Positions 7,308 to 17,406 of a stretch of 37,893 bases of DNA are shown piece by piece. The notes below the pieces were generated by a model. The model made no database searches. It was given only the letters and a program-made list of their open reading frames with translations, and was not told the DNA's origin. The DNA lies in NCBI GenBank assembly GCA_003222815.1, contig QHXC01000424.1, positions 1-37,893 of the forward strand. The letters run 5' to 3'. The stretch comes from Acidobacteriota bacterium (GTDB taxonomy: Bacteria > Acidobacteriota > Terriglobia > 20CM-2-55-15). Every line of letters starts with the position of its first letter. Position 1 is the stretch's first letter. The position numbers and the translations under genes were made by a program.

Positions 7308-8171
7308 TCAAACGTATTTTTTTAGCAGCAGTTCTAGCTTCGCCCGCGTTGCTTGCGGCACTTTCTTAAGATCCGTCAGGATGGCGTGCTGAAGAGATTG
7401 CTGGCATTTGCATGTACGTTCGACGGGGAGGCGTCTGACAGCGGCCCGGATGACCTTCTGGGCGTTCTCGCTGTTCTTCTTCAAATTCTGGACGACTTCG
7501 CTGACTGTGACCGCATCGTGCTGAGGGTGCCAGCAGTCGTAGTCCGTGACGAGGGCGATGGTGCTGTAGCAGATCTCGGCCTCGCGCGCCAGCTTGGCTT
7601 CTTGAAGGTTTGTCATACCGATGAGCGCCATGCCCAAGCTCCGGTAGACCTGGGATTCCGCCTTCGTCGAGAACTGAGGTCCTTCCATGCAGACGTAGGT
7701 TCCGCCGCGTTTGATCGGAATGTCCACGCTCCGCCCGCCCTGCTCTATGACATCGCCAAGCCGAGAGCAGACCGGGTCGGCGAAGCTGACGTGCACCACG
7801 ATTCCGTCACCAAAAAACGTGGAGATGCGGGTTTTCGTCCGATCATAGAATTGTTCCGGCAAAACGATGTCGAGCGGGCGCAGTTCCTCTTTCAGGGAGC
7901 CGACAGCGCTTGCCGAGAGGATCCACTCGACTCCCAGTTTTTTTAGGCCGTAGATGTTCGCACGGAAGTTGAGTTCCGAAGGCGAGATCGTGTGATTGCG
8001 ATTGTGCCGTGCCAGGAACGCTACCCGCTGGCCTTCGAGAGTACCGATGCGATACGCATCAGAGGGTTTTCCAAAGGGAGTTTCGATTTCCACCTCGTCG
8101 ATCGAAGTCAATCCTTCCATTTGGTACAAACCGCTTCCGCCGATTATTCCGATTCGGACTTCATTCGCCAT
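7308..8171 (-). CDS. mtnP: S-methyl-5'-thioadenosine phosphorylase
   Basis: 287 residues, typical of MTAP. It cleaves methylthioadenosine from polyamine or SAM metabolism to adenine and methylthioribose-1-phosphate. Signatures in order: IGIIGGSGLY (residues 7-16, phosphate loop), ARHNRNHTISPSELNFRANI, SASAVGSL, TYVCMEGPQFSTKAES and GMTNLQEAKLAREAEICY (purine and ribose pocket), then LVTDYDCWH. Its start lies 11 nt inside the 3' end of the epimerase gene, suggesting translational coupling. A sister activity on methylthioinosine cannot be excluded from sequence alone. Confidence 0.95.
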   Translation of the reverse strand: MANEVRIGIIGGSGLYQMEGLTSIDEVEIETPFGKPSDAYRIGTLEGQRVAFLARHNRNHTISPSELNFRANIYGLKKLGVEWILSASAVGSLKEELRPLDIVLPEQFYDRTKTRISTFFGDGIVVHVSFADPVCSRLGDVIEQGGRSVDIPIKRGGTYVCMEGPQFSTKAESQVYRSLGMALIGMTNLQEAKLAREAEICYSTIALVTDYDCWHPQHDAVTVSEVVQNLKKNSENAQKVIRAAVRRLPVERTCKCQQSLQHAILTDLKKVPQATRAKLELLLKKYV

Positions 8172-8559
8172 GTTCTACCAGTTCCAGTAAGACGCCGTGT
8201 GTCGAAGAAGGATGAATAAATGCCACGCGTGTATTGTATGCGCCGCGGCGGGGCGCGGAGTCGATCACCCGGACGCCGGATGCCTTGACGCGTTCGAGCG
8301 CTTGTTCAATATCATCGACTCGCACGGCAATATGATGAATGCCCTCACCTCGTTTCGACATGAATTTTTCAATCGGCGAATCCGGCCGCGTTGGCTCCAG
8401 AAGCTCGATCCCGCTCTCACCAATATGGAGCATCGCCACGCGAACGCCCTGATCGGCCACTTCGTCGTAACCGGCAACCTGCAGACCCATCGCTTGTTCG
8501 TACACCTTCACTGCATCCGATATCGATTTCACGGCGATGCCGATGTGATCAATCTTCAT
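8161..8559 (-). CDS. mce: methylmalonyl-CoA epimerase
   Basis: 132 residues from ATG 8559 (MKIDHIGIAV); an upstream extension to 8610 is unconserved. A vicinal-oxygen-chelate (glyoxalase) fold with two beta-alpha repeats. Metal ligands fit the family: His5 in DHIGIAV, a His of GIHHIAVRVDD (residues 75-76) and Glu126 in LLELVE. It interconverts the 2S and 2R forms of methylmalonyl-CoA between propionyl-CoA carboxylase and the B12 mutase. Next to meaB and an acyl-CoA dehydrogenase, it supports a propionate/branched-chain amino-acid degradation block. The mutase itself is not in the window. Confidence 0.93.
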   Translation of the reverse strand: MKIDHIGIAVKSISDAVKVYEQAMGLQVAGYDEVADQGVRVAMLHIGESGIELLEPTRPDSPIEKFMSKRGEGIHHIAVRVDDIEQALERVKASGVRVIDSAPRRGAYNTRVAFIHPSSTHGVLLELVEHGE

Positions 8560-8618
8560 GAAGTCTAATCCCCCTCCTGATTCGAGGGTGTTGCAAAACG
8601 ATAATTCCAAAAGTGGTA

Positions 8619-9573
8619 CTAATACCGTTCGAAGCGGGAATTGTTGACTATCTGTTCGACAATCGAATACGGATCTTGCTGGCGCTCCGCGATCTGCTCC
8701 ACAACTTTGTTCAGCTCTCCGTTCGGAAAAACTTTTTGAACGGCCGTATCCATCAGTCGCTCTTCAAGCAGCGTCAACAGACGCTGCCTTGCCGCGGCCT
8801 GCTTCTTTTCAGTCCGGAGAGCCGACTTCTCGAAAAACTGTTGGCATCGATCAATACTTTCAACAAGCGTATCGATGCCTTCACCCTGTGTGGCGATAGT
8901 TTTGACCACCGGTGGAAACCACCCATCGCTGCGATTCGACAGCGAAAGCATAGCCAGAACGGCTCGCTCCATTTTTTCGGTGCCGGGCCGGTCGCACTTA
9001 TTGATGACGAAGATGTCGCCGATTTCCATGATGCCGGCTTTGAGCGCCTGGACGTCGTCGCCCATGCCCGGGACCAGGACGACCACAGAAACATCAGCCA
9101 ATTTGACGATTTCGATTTCGTCCTGGCCGACCCCCTACGGTCTCCACAATGATCGGATTTCTTCCCGCGGCATCAAGCACGGTGACCACATCCGCAGTCG
9201 TTCGTGCCAGGCCTCCAAGGTGTCCGCGAGTCGCCATGCTGCGGATGTAGATGCCGGGATCGACTCCCAATGTCTGCATTCGAATACGATCGCCGAGAAT
9301 GGCGCCACCGGTGAAGGGGCTGCTCGGATCGACCGCGACAATCCCCAGCAATTTGCCGTTGCGCCGGTAAGCCACCGCAAGCCGATCGACCATCGAGCTT
9401 TTGCCCGATCCGGGACTACCAGTTATGCCGATGACGTCCGAACGCCCGGTATGGGGAAACAATTGCCGCAAGAGTTCAATGCTGTCAGCCGAGCGATTTT
9501 CCACCCGAGTGATCATGCGCGCCAACGCACGGGTGTCGCCTTTGAAGAAATCCTCTAAAAGACCCTTGTCCAT
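8619..9573 (-). CDS. meaB: MeaB/ArgK G3E GTPase, one-base frameshift
   Basis: Chaperone GTPase that protects and reloads B12-dependent methylmalonyl-CoA mutase. It starts at ATG 9573 (MDKGLLEDFF) with AGGG about 7 nt upstream. The N-terminal frame shows the P-loop GITGSPGSGKSS, VDPSSPFTGGAILGDR and MATRGHLGGLA. After IVETVG the frame breaks. Removing one base from the C5 run at about 9131-9135 restores VETVGVGQDEIEIVKLADVSVVV and the second frame continues through the guanine motif NKCDRPG to the stop at 8619. A homopolymer miscall explains it fully. Adjacent to the epimerase and acyl-CoA dehydrogenase genes. Confidence 0.92.
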
Positions 9574-9588
9574 TATTACCCTGAGAAG

Positions 9589-9634
9589 AGCCACGAATTA
9601 CGCCAAACTAGCGTAATTGGCGTACTTCGCGGCT
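9589..9634. repeat. palindromic AGCCRCGAA-TACGCCAA repeat
   Basis: The sequence begins AGCCACGAATTACGCCAA and ends TTGGCGTACTTCGCGGCT, forming arms of about 18 nt with two mismatches around a short centre (ACTAGCGTAA). It fills the gap between the acyl-CoA dehydrogenase stop (9642) and the meaB start (9573) and would form a hairpin in the shared transcript. It belongs with the similar elements at 7255 and 28087. Confidence 0.65.
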
Positions 9635-9641
9635 GATCCCA

Positions 9642-10781
9642 TCATTTCAATATCTCTCTCGCAATCACGAGCCGCTGGATTTCGCTTGTCCCTTCGCCAA
9701 TCGTGCAAAGTTTAACGTCTCTGTAGAACTTTTCGGCAGGATATTCCTTGGTGTAGCCGTAGCCACCGTGGATCTGAACGCACTCATTGGCGACCCGCAC
9801 CGCGAGTTCACCGGCGAAAAGCTTTGCCATTGACGATTGTGCGGTTGTCTGCATTCCCTGATCTTTCATCCACGCGGCACGATGCATGAGAAGGCGGCCG
9901 GCATCGATTTCTGTCGCCATATCCGCCAGTTTGAATTGAATCGCCTGAAATTCGGAGATCGCTTGGCCGAACTGTTTCCGCTGTTTGGAATAGTGGAGCG
10001 CCGCTTCATACGCACCTTGCGCCATTCCGATTGCGAGTGCAGCGATACTGATTCTGCCGCCGTCGAGCACCTTGAGCGCGTCGATAAACCCGTCACCCGG
10101 CTCTCCCAGAAGATTTTCTTTCGGAACGCGGCAATCTTCGAAGACAACGGTAGATGTGTCGCTGGCTCGCAGCCCAAGCTTGTTCTCTTTCTTGCCCGAA
10201 GAGAAACCGGGCATGCCCTTCTCGAGGATGAATGCGGAAATGCCGTGGTGTCCAGCCGACCTGTCGGTCACGGCCATGGCGACACAGATATCGCCGTAGG
10301 TGCCGTGGGTCGTGAAGGTCTTTTGGCCATTGAGAATCCAGCAATCGCCATCGAGTTCGGCGCTGGTTTGCGTGCCGGCGGCATCGCTGCCGGCTTCGGG
10401 CTCCGTGAGGCTCCAGGCCCCCAGCTTTTCGCCTTTCGCGAGGGGCACGACGAATCTTTGGCGCTGCTCTTCCGTGCCGCAGTTAAAAATGTGTCCTGTG
10501 CATAGCGAACTGTGCGCAGCCACAGAGATGCCAATCGAGCCGTCCACGCGCGACAGTTCTTCCACGATCGTGACGTATTCGGTGTAGCCCAGTCCGGCAC
10601 CACCATATTCGGACGGGATGAGAACGCCCATGAATCCGAGACCACCCAGCTTCCGGAGAACATCACGAGGAAAGGTTTGGCCTTCATCCCATTCCATCAC
10701 GTGCGGACGAATTTCGTTTTCGGCAAAGTCCCGTACGATGCGTTTAATTTCGAGCAGTTCTTCGTGGTAGCTGAAATCCAT
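9642..10781 (-). CDS. acyl-CoA dehydrogenase
   Basis: 379 residues, the standard length of short/medium/branched-chain acyl-CoA dehydrogenases. It oxidises acyl-CoA to trans-2-enoyl-CoA with FAD and passes electrons to ETF. Seen: the flavin motif [16 protein letters not shown] (about residues 122-137), [22 protein letters not shown], the C-terminal helix signature [20 protein letters not shown], and the likely catalytic Glu363 in [14 protein letters not shown] precedes ATG 10781. Adjacency to meaB and the epimerase suggests branched-chain (isobutyryl or 2-methylbutyryl) substrates, but this is an inference from context. Confidence 0.94.
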   Translation of the reverse strand: MDFSYHEELLEIKRIVRDFAENEIRPHVMEWDEGQTFPRDVLRKLGGLGFMGVLIPSEYGGAGLGYTEYVTIVEELSRVDGSIGISVAAHSSLCTGHIFNCGTEEQRQRFVVPLAKGEKLGAWSLTEPEAGSDAAGTQTSAELDGDCWILNGQKTFTTHGTYGDICVAMAVTDRSAGHHGISAFILEKGMPGFSSGKKENKLGLRASDTSTVVFEDCRVPKENLLGEPGDGFIDALKVLDGGRISIAALAIGMAQGAYEAALHYSKQRKQFGQAISEFQAIQFKLADMATEIDAGRLLMHRAAWMKDQGMQTTAQSSMAKLFAGELAVRVANECVQIHGGYGYTKEYPAEKFYRDVKLCTIGEGTSEIQRLVIAREILK

Positions 10782-10803
10782 AAGCTCCCATCAACCGACT
10801 TGT

Positions 10804-11349
10804 TCACGCAACGGGATCGATCATCGTCCATGTCATGTCGCAATCCCCGCACCGGTATCGGTGATAGCCGGACTTCTCGACGGTATCAATGCGGATGAAC
10901 GAGGATGAACAAAATGGGCAGTAATTGATCGCACAAGGCGGATTGGAAGGCTCGCTGAGGCGGCTGCTGAACTCTTCGATCGAAGACAGCATGGTTTCAA
11001 TGACCATCGATTGGCTGCGCCGCCAATCGTTCCGTGACGGCCAGAAAATCTCGACCGCCGTCGGAATCCAGCCGTGCGGAGCAGGCGAGCTTTCCACTCC
11101 GGCCGCATAACTCAACAGGCAATCCAGCCGGCAATCCGTTCCCGCAAGCTTTCCATCAAGAATCTTCAGCAGCTCCATCAACCGGCGCAGGCCGGATGAT
11201 CCGAGGATGTTGATCTCCAGCCACAGGCTGTCTTCCGGCTTGTGACCTGCACAACAGCCCTCCAGACGGATCCACGGAAACCTGCCAAGTTCTTTTAGGA
11301 CCGGCCTGAGCGCTTTATCCGCCCTGCTGACAATATCTGAATTGGACAT
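10804..11349 (-). CDS. unrecognised protein with C-terminal zinc ribbon
   Basis: 181 residues from ATG 11349 (MSNSDIVSR). The N-terminal domain (about residues 1-110) carries IRLEGCCAGHKPEDSLWLEINI, a Cys-Cys-x-Gly-His pattern I cannot assign to a family with confidence. The C-terminal 45 residues form a two-knuckle zinc ribbon: YCPFC ... YRCGDCDMTW. No signal peptide or membrane segment, so cytoplasmic. It sits 22 nt upstream of the acyl-CoA dehydrogenase start and 66 nt downstream of thiL within the same-strand run. Function unknown; the ribbon suggests nucleic-acid or protein contact. Confidence 0.7.
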   Translation of the reverse strand: MSNSDIVSRADKALRPVLKELGRFPWIRLEGCCAGHKPEDSLWLEINILGSSGLRRLMELLKILDGKLAGTDCRLDCLLSYAAGVESSPAPHGWIPTAVEIFWPSRNDWRRSQSMVIETMLSSIEEFSSRLSEPSNPPCAINYCPFCSSSFIRIDTVEKSGYHRYRCGDCDMTWTMIDPVA

Positions 11350-11415
11350 GAACTGAGCATAACAGCAAGGCGTGGATAAGAACAAATGCGTGCAACGTAT
11401 CGCAAAACGGCTAGG

Positions 11416-12396
11416 TCACCTGAAATGCTGCCAACCTTTCGGATGGAGGACGGATTCCTGGGCGCCGTCGATCAGGAAGACTTGGTTCTCGAGCCCAGAA
11501 TCGATGATTTCGCCGACACGCGTCACGGGGATGCCCTCAACCGTTGGGGGAAGATCCGTCGCGATGATGATCAGTTCGTACTCTTCACCGCCGTGGAGGA
11601 CGTGGCGCTCCTCGACTCCCGGCGCTGCCGGAAGGCGATCCTTGTAGATTCGCGCTGAGACCCGGGACTCTTCGGCGATATGAGTGAGGTCCGTGGAGAG
11701 ACCATCGCTGATGTCGATCATGGCATGGGCTCGGTCTGCAACGGCCAGGCCCGGGCGATGCCGCGGTTCAGGGTAGAGATGACGCCGGATTGCGGGATCG
11801 TCGACCTTGCCGGCCTTCAGCCGCTCCAGGCCGAGCGCGGAAGATCCGAGCGTGCCGGTGACATAGATGGCATCGCCGGGTTTCGCTCCGGAGCGGCGGA
11901 CGGATTGACCGGAACGCACGCGTCCGATTATGGAAACATCGGCGAAAATACGATCTGACGACGAGGAGTCGCCGCCAAGCAGCGAAACCTCAAAGTCCCT
12001 GCAAGCCCGGCTGACACCGTCGAGGAAGCCTTCGATCCAGGAGAAATCGAGATCGCCAGGGGCGGCCAGGGAGATCAGGAAGTGCATTGGGATTCCGCCC
12101 ATGGCCCCAACATCGCTGACGTTGGCGGCGATGGATTTGTAGCCAACCGAGTCGGGAGGATGCAGATATCGGATGAAGTGCGTATTTTCGGCGAGAAGGT
12201 CGGAACAGAAGACAGCGGAATAGCCGGGAGGAAGATCGAAGACTGCGGCGTCGTCACCGATACCGACATGTACCTCGCCAGCCCTCACCCGGCGCGCCGC
12301 CAGTGCGCCGCCCTCTTCCGGGGTGAGAGCGCTTAGGGAAAACCTCTCCCGGATTGTGCGTATCAGAGCGCCTTCACCGATATCGCGGAGGTTCAC
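11416..12396 (-). CDS. thiL: thiamine-monophosphate kinase
   Basis: 326 residues. Phosphorylates thiamine monophosphate to the cofactor thiamine pyrophosphate. ThiL/AIRS-fold motifs occur in order: [15 protein letters not shown] (nucleotide and Mg2+), [69 protein letters not shown] and [10 protein letters not shown] near the end. The start GTG 12396 overlaps the lon stop as GTGA, which fixes the start and suggests coupling. Other thiamine genes are not in the window. Confidence 0.95.
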   Translation of the reverse strand: MNLRDIGEGALIRTIRERFSLSALTPEEGGALAARRVRAGEVHVGIGDDAAVFDLPPGYSAVFCSDLLAENTHFIRYLHPPDSVGYKSIAANVSDVGAMGGIPMHFLISLAAPGDLDFSWIEGFLDGVSRACRDFEVSLLGGDSSSSDRIFADVSIIGRVRSGQSVRRSGAKPGDAIYVTGTLGSSALGLERLKAGKVDDPAIRRHLYPEPRHRPGLAVADRAHAMIDISDGLSTDLTHIAEESRVSARIYKDRLPAAPGVEERHVLHGGEEYELIIIATDLPPTVEGIPVTRVGEIIDSGLENQVFLIDGAQESVLHPKGWQHFR

Positions 12397-14725
12397 ACGA
12401 TGGCCTCTGCGCTTTTGCGAAGACGGCGGGGACTGCGCACCATCTTCGCGGGTTCGTTTTCGAGCAGGGCAGCCTTGAACACGCTCTTCACGTCATCGAC
12501 GAAGACGAACTTCATTTCCTTGCGGATGGTTTCGTTCACGTCTTCGAGATCGCGCTTATTCAGTGATGGCAGGACCACCGTGTCGATCTTTGCTCGTCGC
12601 GCCGCGAGGACTTTCTCCTTAATCCCTCCGACCGGCAACACCTCACCACGGAGCGTGATTTCACCGGTCATCGCAATCTTGCGATGGACGGCTTTTCCGG
12701 TCAGCAGCGACAGCATCGCCGTTGCCAGGGTGACGCCGGCCGACGGTCCGTCTTTCGGAATCGAACCTTCGGGTACGTGAATATGGATGTCGTGTTTCGC
12801 AAAGAAATCCTCGTTGATGCCAAACTCCTTCGCGTGCGAGCGCGCATAGCTCAGCGCAGCCTGCGCAGATTCCTTCATTACATCGCCTAGCTGACCGGTC
12901 AACATCAAAGCGCCCTTGCCCTTCATTGCAGTTGCTTCAATGAAGAGTATGTCTCCGCCAACCGGTGTCCAGGCCAGGCCCGTGGCTACGCCGACCTGGT
13001 CACGCTTCAGCAGTTCGTCTTGAAAGACTTTTGGACGCCCCAGAAATTGATCGAGATTGTCCGTGTGAATTTTCCGAACTTTCTTTTCGCCGCTTGCGAC
13101 CTGCCTGGCCACTTTGCGGCACACCGACGCGATTTCACGTTCCAGGTTTCGAAGCCCCGCTTCCTGTGTGTAGAGATTGATAATCGCCCGGATACCTTCA
13201 TCGGAGAACTGAATCTGGTCCTTCTTCAGCCCATGCTCTTCGGTTTGCTTCGGGATGAGATGCCGCTTTGCAATTTCGACCTTCTCTTCTTCGGTGTATC
13301 CCGACAGCGAGATGATCTCCATGCGGTCACGAAATGCCGGCTGTATCGGGTCGAGCATATTACCCGTCGTGATGAACATCACGTTCGACAGATCGAAGGG
13401 CACACCCAGGTAGTTATCCCGGAATGCGAAGTTCTGTTCCGGATCGAGCACTTCGAGGAGCGCCGAAGACGGATCTCCGCGAAAGTCGGCGCCGATCTTA
13501 TCGACTTCGTCCATCATAAATACCGGATTATTCGTTCCTGCCTGGTGAATGTTCTGAATGATGCGGCCTGGCATCGCTCCGACGTAGGTGCGCCGATGGC
13601 CGCGGATCTCGGCCTCGTCGTGTACGCCACCCAGGCTCATGCGAACAAACTTCCGGCCCAGCGCCCGCGCGATCGATTTGCCCAACGACGTTTTCCCCAC
13701 GCCCGGCGGCCCCACAAAGCAAAGGATCGGCCCGCGCGTGTTCTTCTTCAGTTTCCGCACGGCGAGGTGTTCGATGATCCGTTCCTTGACCTTTTCAAGA
13801 CCGTAATGATCCTGATCCAAGATGGTCTGTGCTTTTTTAAGATCGAGATTAGCCTTCCAAGTTGCCGCTCCGCCTCTTCGGTAACTTCCTGCGGCATTTT
13901 CGCCTTTTTAATTTTCTTTCGATATTGATCGATTTCTTCCTGGACTTCGTTGCCTTCGCCAAGTTCCTGCTGAATGGCTTTCATCTGCTGGCGCAAGTAG
14001 AACTCGCGCTGGCTCTTGTCCATCTCGCCACGAGCCTGAGTATTGATATCGTTCTGGATCTCAAGGACCTCGATTTCCTTCGCCATCAGGGCATGAACAC
14101 GGCGCAGCCGCTCGACGGGATCGATGAGTTCAAGCACTTCCTGCGCCTTATCGACTTTCAAATCGAGATTCGATGCGATCAGATCCGATAGCCGGGCCGG
14201 ATCGTCCAGGTTGGAAGCGATCGCTACCAGATCCGGAGAGATGTTTTTTCCCAAAGAAACCATCTTCTCGAGTGAGGACTTCGCATTGCGGATCATGGCC
14301 TCGAGCTCCACAGAATCCGGAGTGACCTGCGGTTCAGTCTTCGGTTGTACCTTCGCCGTCAGGTAAGGCTTGGATTCGTCGTAATACTCCACATGAGCGC
14401 GCGAAAACCCCTGAACGAGAATACGGACGCGTCCATCGGGCAGTTTGAGCATCCGCATAATGACGGAGACCGTGCCGAATTCATGGAGGTCTTCGGCCTT
14501 GGGGTCATCCACATTGGCCGTCTTCTGTGAAACCAGCAGGATCATTCGGTTTTCGGACAACGCTTGATCCACCGCCTTTGCAGACCGCTCACGGTTTACA
14601 AACAACGGTACGATCATGTAGGGGAACACAACCATGTCCGGCAGCGGTAGCACCGGAAGGACGTCCGGAATCGCAACCTGCTGCTGTTCGGGAGCTTGTT
14701 CGGCTTTGACGAGTTCCATGCTCAT
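12393..14725 (-). CDS. lon: ATP-dependent Lon protease, frame broken with an internal gap
   Basis: Degrades damaged and regulatory proteins in the cytosol. N-terminal LON substrate domain and coiled coil run from ATG 14725 to [10 protein letters not shown]. The second frame holds [22 protein letters not shown], Walker [14 protein letters not shown], Walker [12 protein letters not shown], and the Ser/Lys peptidase with [12 protein letters not shown] (Ser) and [11 protein letters not shown] (Lys). Between RQLGRL and NLDLKK the family has about 33 residues (the YxDWxxxLPW block), absent here. The frames meet near 13850-13860. The ATPase and peptidase half is complete. It lies 54 nt after hsp20 and overlaps thiL. 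An internal deletion in the assembly is likelier than a truncated Lon. Confidence 0.93.
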
Positions 14726-14779
14726 AATCTATATGCGCAATTCGAAGAGTTGCACGCCAAGGACTCCCCCCGAATTTCC

Positions 14780-15148
14780 TCACGAAATCGGAATGTTGCT
14801 CACTTCTGGCTTAGACGCCAGTTTCGGGAGATGGATTCTCAAGAGTCCATCCTTAAGTTCCGCCCTTGCGCGCTTGTGATCGATGGGAATCCCGATGGCG
14901 ATCTCGCGGTGGAACCTTCCATGGAACCGCTCGACGCACAAATACGTCGCCATCTTGCAGTCCGGCGGTTCCTGCCTCTTATGTCCGGAAATCATCAAGA
15001 CGCCGTCATTCCACGACAGTTGAAGATCGGATCGATCGACTCCTGGCGTTTCTACGAAAATGACGATCTCCATCTCGCGTTCGCAAACATCGACCACTGC
15101 CGTCCACGTCGCACCCTGGCGTGGCTCGGTCTGGAATTCGAAATACAT
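14780..15148 (-). CDS. small heat-shock protein (Hsp20/alpha-crystallin)
   Basis: 122 residues, short but complete. The alpha-crystallin domain spans about residues 18-112: VDVCEREMEIVIFVETPGV, DLQLSWNDGVLMISGHKR and ELKDGLLRIHLPKL, the last carrying the family GxLxxxxPK-type signature. A C-terminal IPI motif (IxI) that docks in neighbouring subunits is present. ATP-independent holdase that keeps unfolded proteins soluble; its neighbour lon degrades such proteins. The start lies 2 nt after the nrdR stop, so the two are surely co-transcribed. Confidence 0.9.
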   Translation of the reverse strand: MYFEFQTEPRQGATWTAVVDVCEREMEIVIFVETPGVDRSDLQLSWNDGVLMISGHKRQEPPDCKMATYLCVERFHGRFHREIAIGIPIDHKRARAELKDGLLRIHLPKLASKPEVSNIPIS

Positions 15149-15150
15149 AA

Positions 15151-15609
15151 CTACTCCCGCATTTTCAGGAGATCCTTGAGCTCACTCATGAATTCCTGGA
15201 CGTCCTTGAAGTCCAGGTAGACGGAAGCAAATCGAACATAGGCCACTTTGTCGAGGTTTTTCAGTTCGTTCATGATCATCTCACCCAGCACCCGAGTGGA
15301 AACCTCGCGCTCGCTCGACTCCTGGACCATCGTTTCGGCTTTGTCGGCGACAGCCTCGAGCTGAATCATCGAGACCGGACGCTTCTCGCACGCTTTCAGC
15401 AGCCCAGCGAGAACCTTTTGCCGATCGAACCGTTCCCGGCGGCCGTCCTTCTTAACGACCATATACGGGATCTCATCAATGCGCTCGTAACTGGTAAATC
15501 GCCGGTGGCACGCCAGACACTGCCGACGGCGGCGAATGGCTTCACCTTCCTTGCTCTCGCGCGAATCGACCACCTTGTCATGGAGATGGCCGCAGAAGGG
15601 ACACTTCAT
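15151..15609 (-). CDS. nrdR: transcriptional repressor NrdR
   Basis: 152 residues from ATG 15609 (MKCPFCG), the usual length. The N-terminal zinc ribbon has Cys3, Cys6, Cys31 and Cys34 with the [13 protein letters not shown] patch that contacts DNA. The ATP-cone domain follows at about residues 49-139. NrdR senses ATP/dATP and represses ribonucleotide reductase operons at tandem NrdR boxes; I did not find a box near this gene. A longer frame to 15723 is rejected because it precedes the invariant MKCPFC start. It is the first gene of a tight nrdR-hsp20-lon-thiL cluster. Confidence 0.96.
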   Translation of the reverse strand: MKCPFCGHLHDKVVDSRESKEGEAIRRRRQCLACHRRFTSYERIDEIPYMVVKKDGRRERFDRQKVLAGLLKACEKRPVSMIQLEAVADKAETMVQESSEREVSTRVLGEMIMNELKNLDKVAYVRFASVYLDFKDVQEFMSELKDLLKMRE

Positions 15610-15727
15610 ATTATTTACGGAATTCAGGCTTCGGGTTTCGGATTTTACGTGGTGTCCGGGTCCCCACCTTCGGTCCCCCCGGTAGCGGCGGCCGTCTGGA
15701 TGGCGTTTTGGCCGGTCTCCCACGCGG

Positions 15728-16705
15728 TCAGTCTGCCACAGGCGCCGTCCTGAGATCTTTCAAGGATAGTCCTTGAGAGATCATATATAAGCCTCCCGCC
15801 ACCACTGTCGGAACGTAACTCGCAACCCACGCGACCAAAGAGGTGGCGATTGCTTTCTCGGGCGGAATCAGGAAAAAGGTAGTCATGCAAAAGACCCACC
15901 CCGCCTGGAATCCCCCGCCGATGCCGGGAATCTGTGCAATAGAACCAATGGCCGAGCCCACCATCACAAGAGTTGCTGCCTGAATCGAAAACTGAAAATT
16001 CATTCCCAGCATCATGAACCAGAAAGAAAGACTGATGACGATCCAGAGCAAAAGCGAGTGTGCGATGGCGAGTCCGAAACTCGACCCGCGGTCAAGAAAC
16101 GAGAGACCCGCTGAGAAGTTTTTCATCACCGACGCGATCTTGGCCAACCGGACGTAACGTACAATTCGATGGATATTGGCGCGGAAAAAAAACAGAAAAA
16201 TCATCGCGGCCACCGAACCAATCAGCATGACCCATGAAGCATCTTTCATGAGCTTCACCGTTCGGTCCGCCGCGGCAGGAGGCTTCACCAGTAGAAGCGA
16301 CCAGCCGAAAAACATAATGATCATGAAGGTATCCAAAAACCGTTCGACGACTATCGTTGCAACAGAGGCCGTCAGCGGGGTCTGCTCCCGCCGCGCGACC
16401 CAGAGCGGCCGGATGACCTCGCCAGCCCGCCCAAGCACGAAGATTGCAGAGAAACCCACTAGGTTTGCGCTGATGAGTGGTTTAATGCGAATGGGTTTGA
16501 CCGGGTCCAAGAGGACCTGCCACCGCACGGCGCGGCATACGTAAGTCAGGAATGTCGCCGCTATGGAGGCCATGAGCCAACTGATTTGGATATTCCACAG
16601 GCTCGAGTAGAACAGCGACCAATCAAAGTCCGAACCCCACAGTCGATAGGCTACGATGAAGGCAATAACAGTCAAGATCAATAAAAACAATGACTTCCGG
16701 TTCAT
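15728..16705 (-). CDS. flippase-like (UPF0104/lysylphosphatidylglycerol synthase TM) membrane protein
   Basis: 325 residues with about eight hydrophobic segments and no soluble domain. It shows the family layout: an N-terminal TM, then [12 protein letters not shown] (about residues 60-72), [20 protein letters not shown] (about residues 80-100), [13 protein letters not shown] and a late [16 protein letters not shown]. Members include the MprF flippase half and AglD-type proteins that move or process lipid-linked substrates across the membrane. The lipid here is unknown. It begins the minus-strand run and diverges from the ECF sigma operon; a 118-nt gap follows it before nrdR. Confidence 0.87.
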   Translation of the reverse strand: MNRKSLFLLILTVIAFIVAYRLWGSDFDWSLFYSSLWNIQISWLMASIAATFLTYVCRAVRWQVLLDPVKPIRIKPLISANLVGFSAIFVLGRAGEVIRPLWVARREQTPLTASVATIVVERFLDTFMIIMFFGWSLLLVKPPAAADRTVKLMKDASWVMLIGSVAAMIFLFFFRANIHRIVRYVRLAKIASVMKNFSAGLSFLDRGSSFGLAIAHSLLLWIVISLSFWFMMLGMNFQFSIQAATLVMVGSAIGSIAQIPGIGGGFQAGWVFCMTTFFLIPPEKAIATSLVAWVASYVPTVVAGGLYMISQGLSLKDLRTAPVAD

Positions 16706-16740
16706 ATCTCGGCGATTATCTCAGAAAGGCCCGAATTATT

Positions 16741-16769
16741 TGAAACTTTTCTTCTCGCCACTTCGTTGA
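16741..16769 (+). promoter_or_regulatory. ECF-sigma-type autoregulated promoter
   Basis: TGAAAC at 16741-16746 and CGTTGA at 16764-16769 are spaced by exactly 17 nt. This matches the general RpoE-like ECF consensus (GAAC/TGAAAC, 16-17 nt, CGT). It lies 52 nt before the TTG start of the sigma gene and on the same strand, so the sigma factor very probably transcribes its own operon. A divergent promoter for the flippase gene must overlap this 115-nt region but was not identified. Confidence 0.72.
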
Positions 16770-16820
16770 TTTATAAGGTACTGAGACGCGATGTAGCGGA
16801 AGCGGACGGAGCCAGATAGG

Positions 16821-17390
16821 TTGCAGACGACCGATGCGGAGCTGGTGAAAGGCTGCCTGGCCGGCGACCACGCGGCCTGGGAAACTATAGTTCGCCAATT
16901 TCATCAGCGGATCTACAATCTGGCGTATCGCTTTACGGGAAGATTTGACGAGGCCGAGGATCTGACTCAGGACATCTTCCTGAAAGTCTATCGAACTCTC
17001 ACGTCTTACCGGCCCGAATCGGGCGCGCTCGTGACTTGGATGGTCCGGGTCGGCCGCAATCATATCATCGACCAATACCGGAAATTCAAGATCGAACGTT
17101 CCCAGACCGGCTCCATCGAGGTGGAGTACGAAAAGGCTGAAGAAAATCCGGCGCGGTACGCGAGCCCGGCTCAGGCACTCGAGCAACTCGAACTCTCCGA
17201 ACGAGTGCATCGCGCTCTGCTCCGGGTTTCAGAAGATCTTCGCGAGGCGGTGGTCCTGAGAGATCTTGAGGAATTCACGTATGAGGAGATTGCGGAGATG
17301 TTGAAGCTGCCGATGGGTACCGTAAAATCCAGGATCAATCGAGGCCGTGCGGAATTGGCGAGACTGTTAAAAAGGGAGAGCCGCGGATGA
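16821..17390 (+). CDS. ECF RNA polymerase sigma factor (RpoE-like)
   Basis: 189 residues with TTG start 16821 and GGAG 9 nt upstream. Sigma region 2 (about residues 24-92) includes DEAEDLTQDIFLKVYR and GALVTWMVRVGRNHIID, binding core RNA polymerase and the -10 element. Region 4 (about residues 130-185) holds SEDLREAVVLRDLEEFTYEEIAEML and GTVKSRINRGRAEL, the -35-binding helix-turn-helix. It lacks region 1.1 and 3, as ECF factors do. It is directly followed (16 nt) by its zinc-finger anti-sigma factor. The trigger is probably envelope stress, inferred from the downstream genes. Confidence 0.96.
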   Translation: MQTTDAELVKGCLAGDHAAWETIVRQFHQRIYNLAYRFTGRFDEAEDLTQDIFLKVYRTLTSYRPESGALVTWMVRVGRNHIIDQYRKFKIERSQTGSIEVEYEKAEENPARYASPAQALEQLELSERVHRALLRVSEDLREAVVLRDLEEFTYEEIAEMLKLPMGTVKSRINRGRAELARLLKRESRG

Positions 17391-17406
17391 CGCGGATGAC
17401 GGGGAC

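Noticed and set aside
13840-13870. Programmed frameshift in lon
   Set aside because: The block removed is a conserved 33-residue stretch; a programmed shift would not delete it, and no slippery heptamer or stem is needed to explain it.
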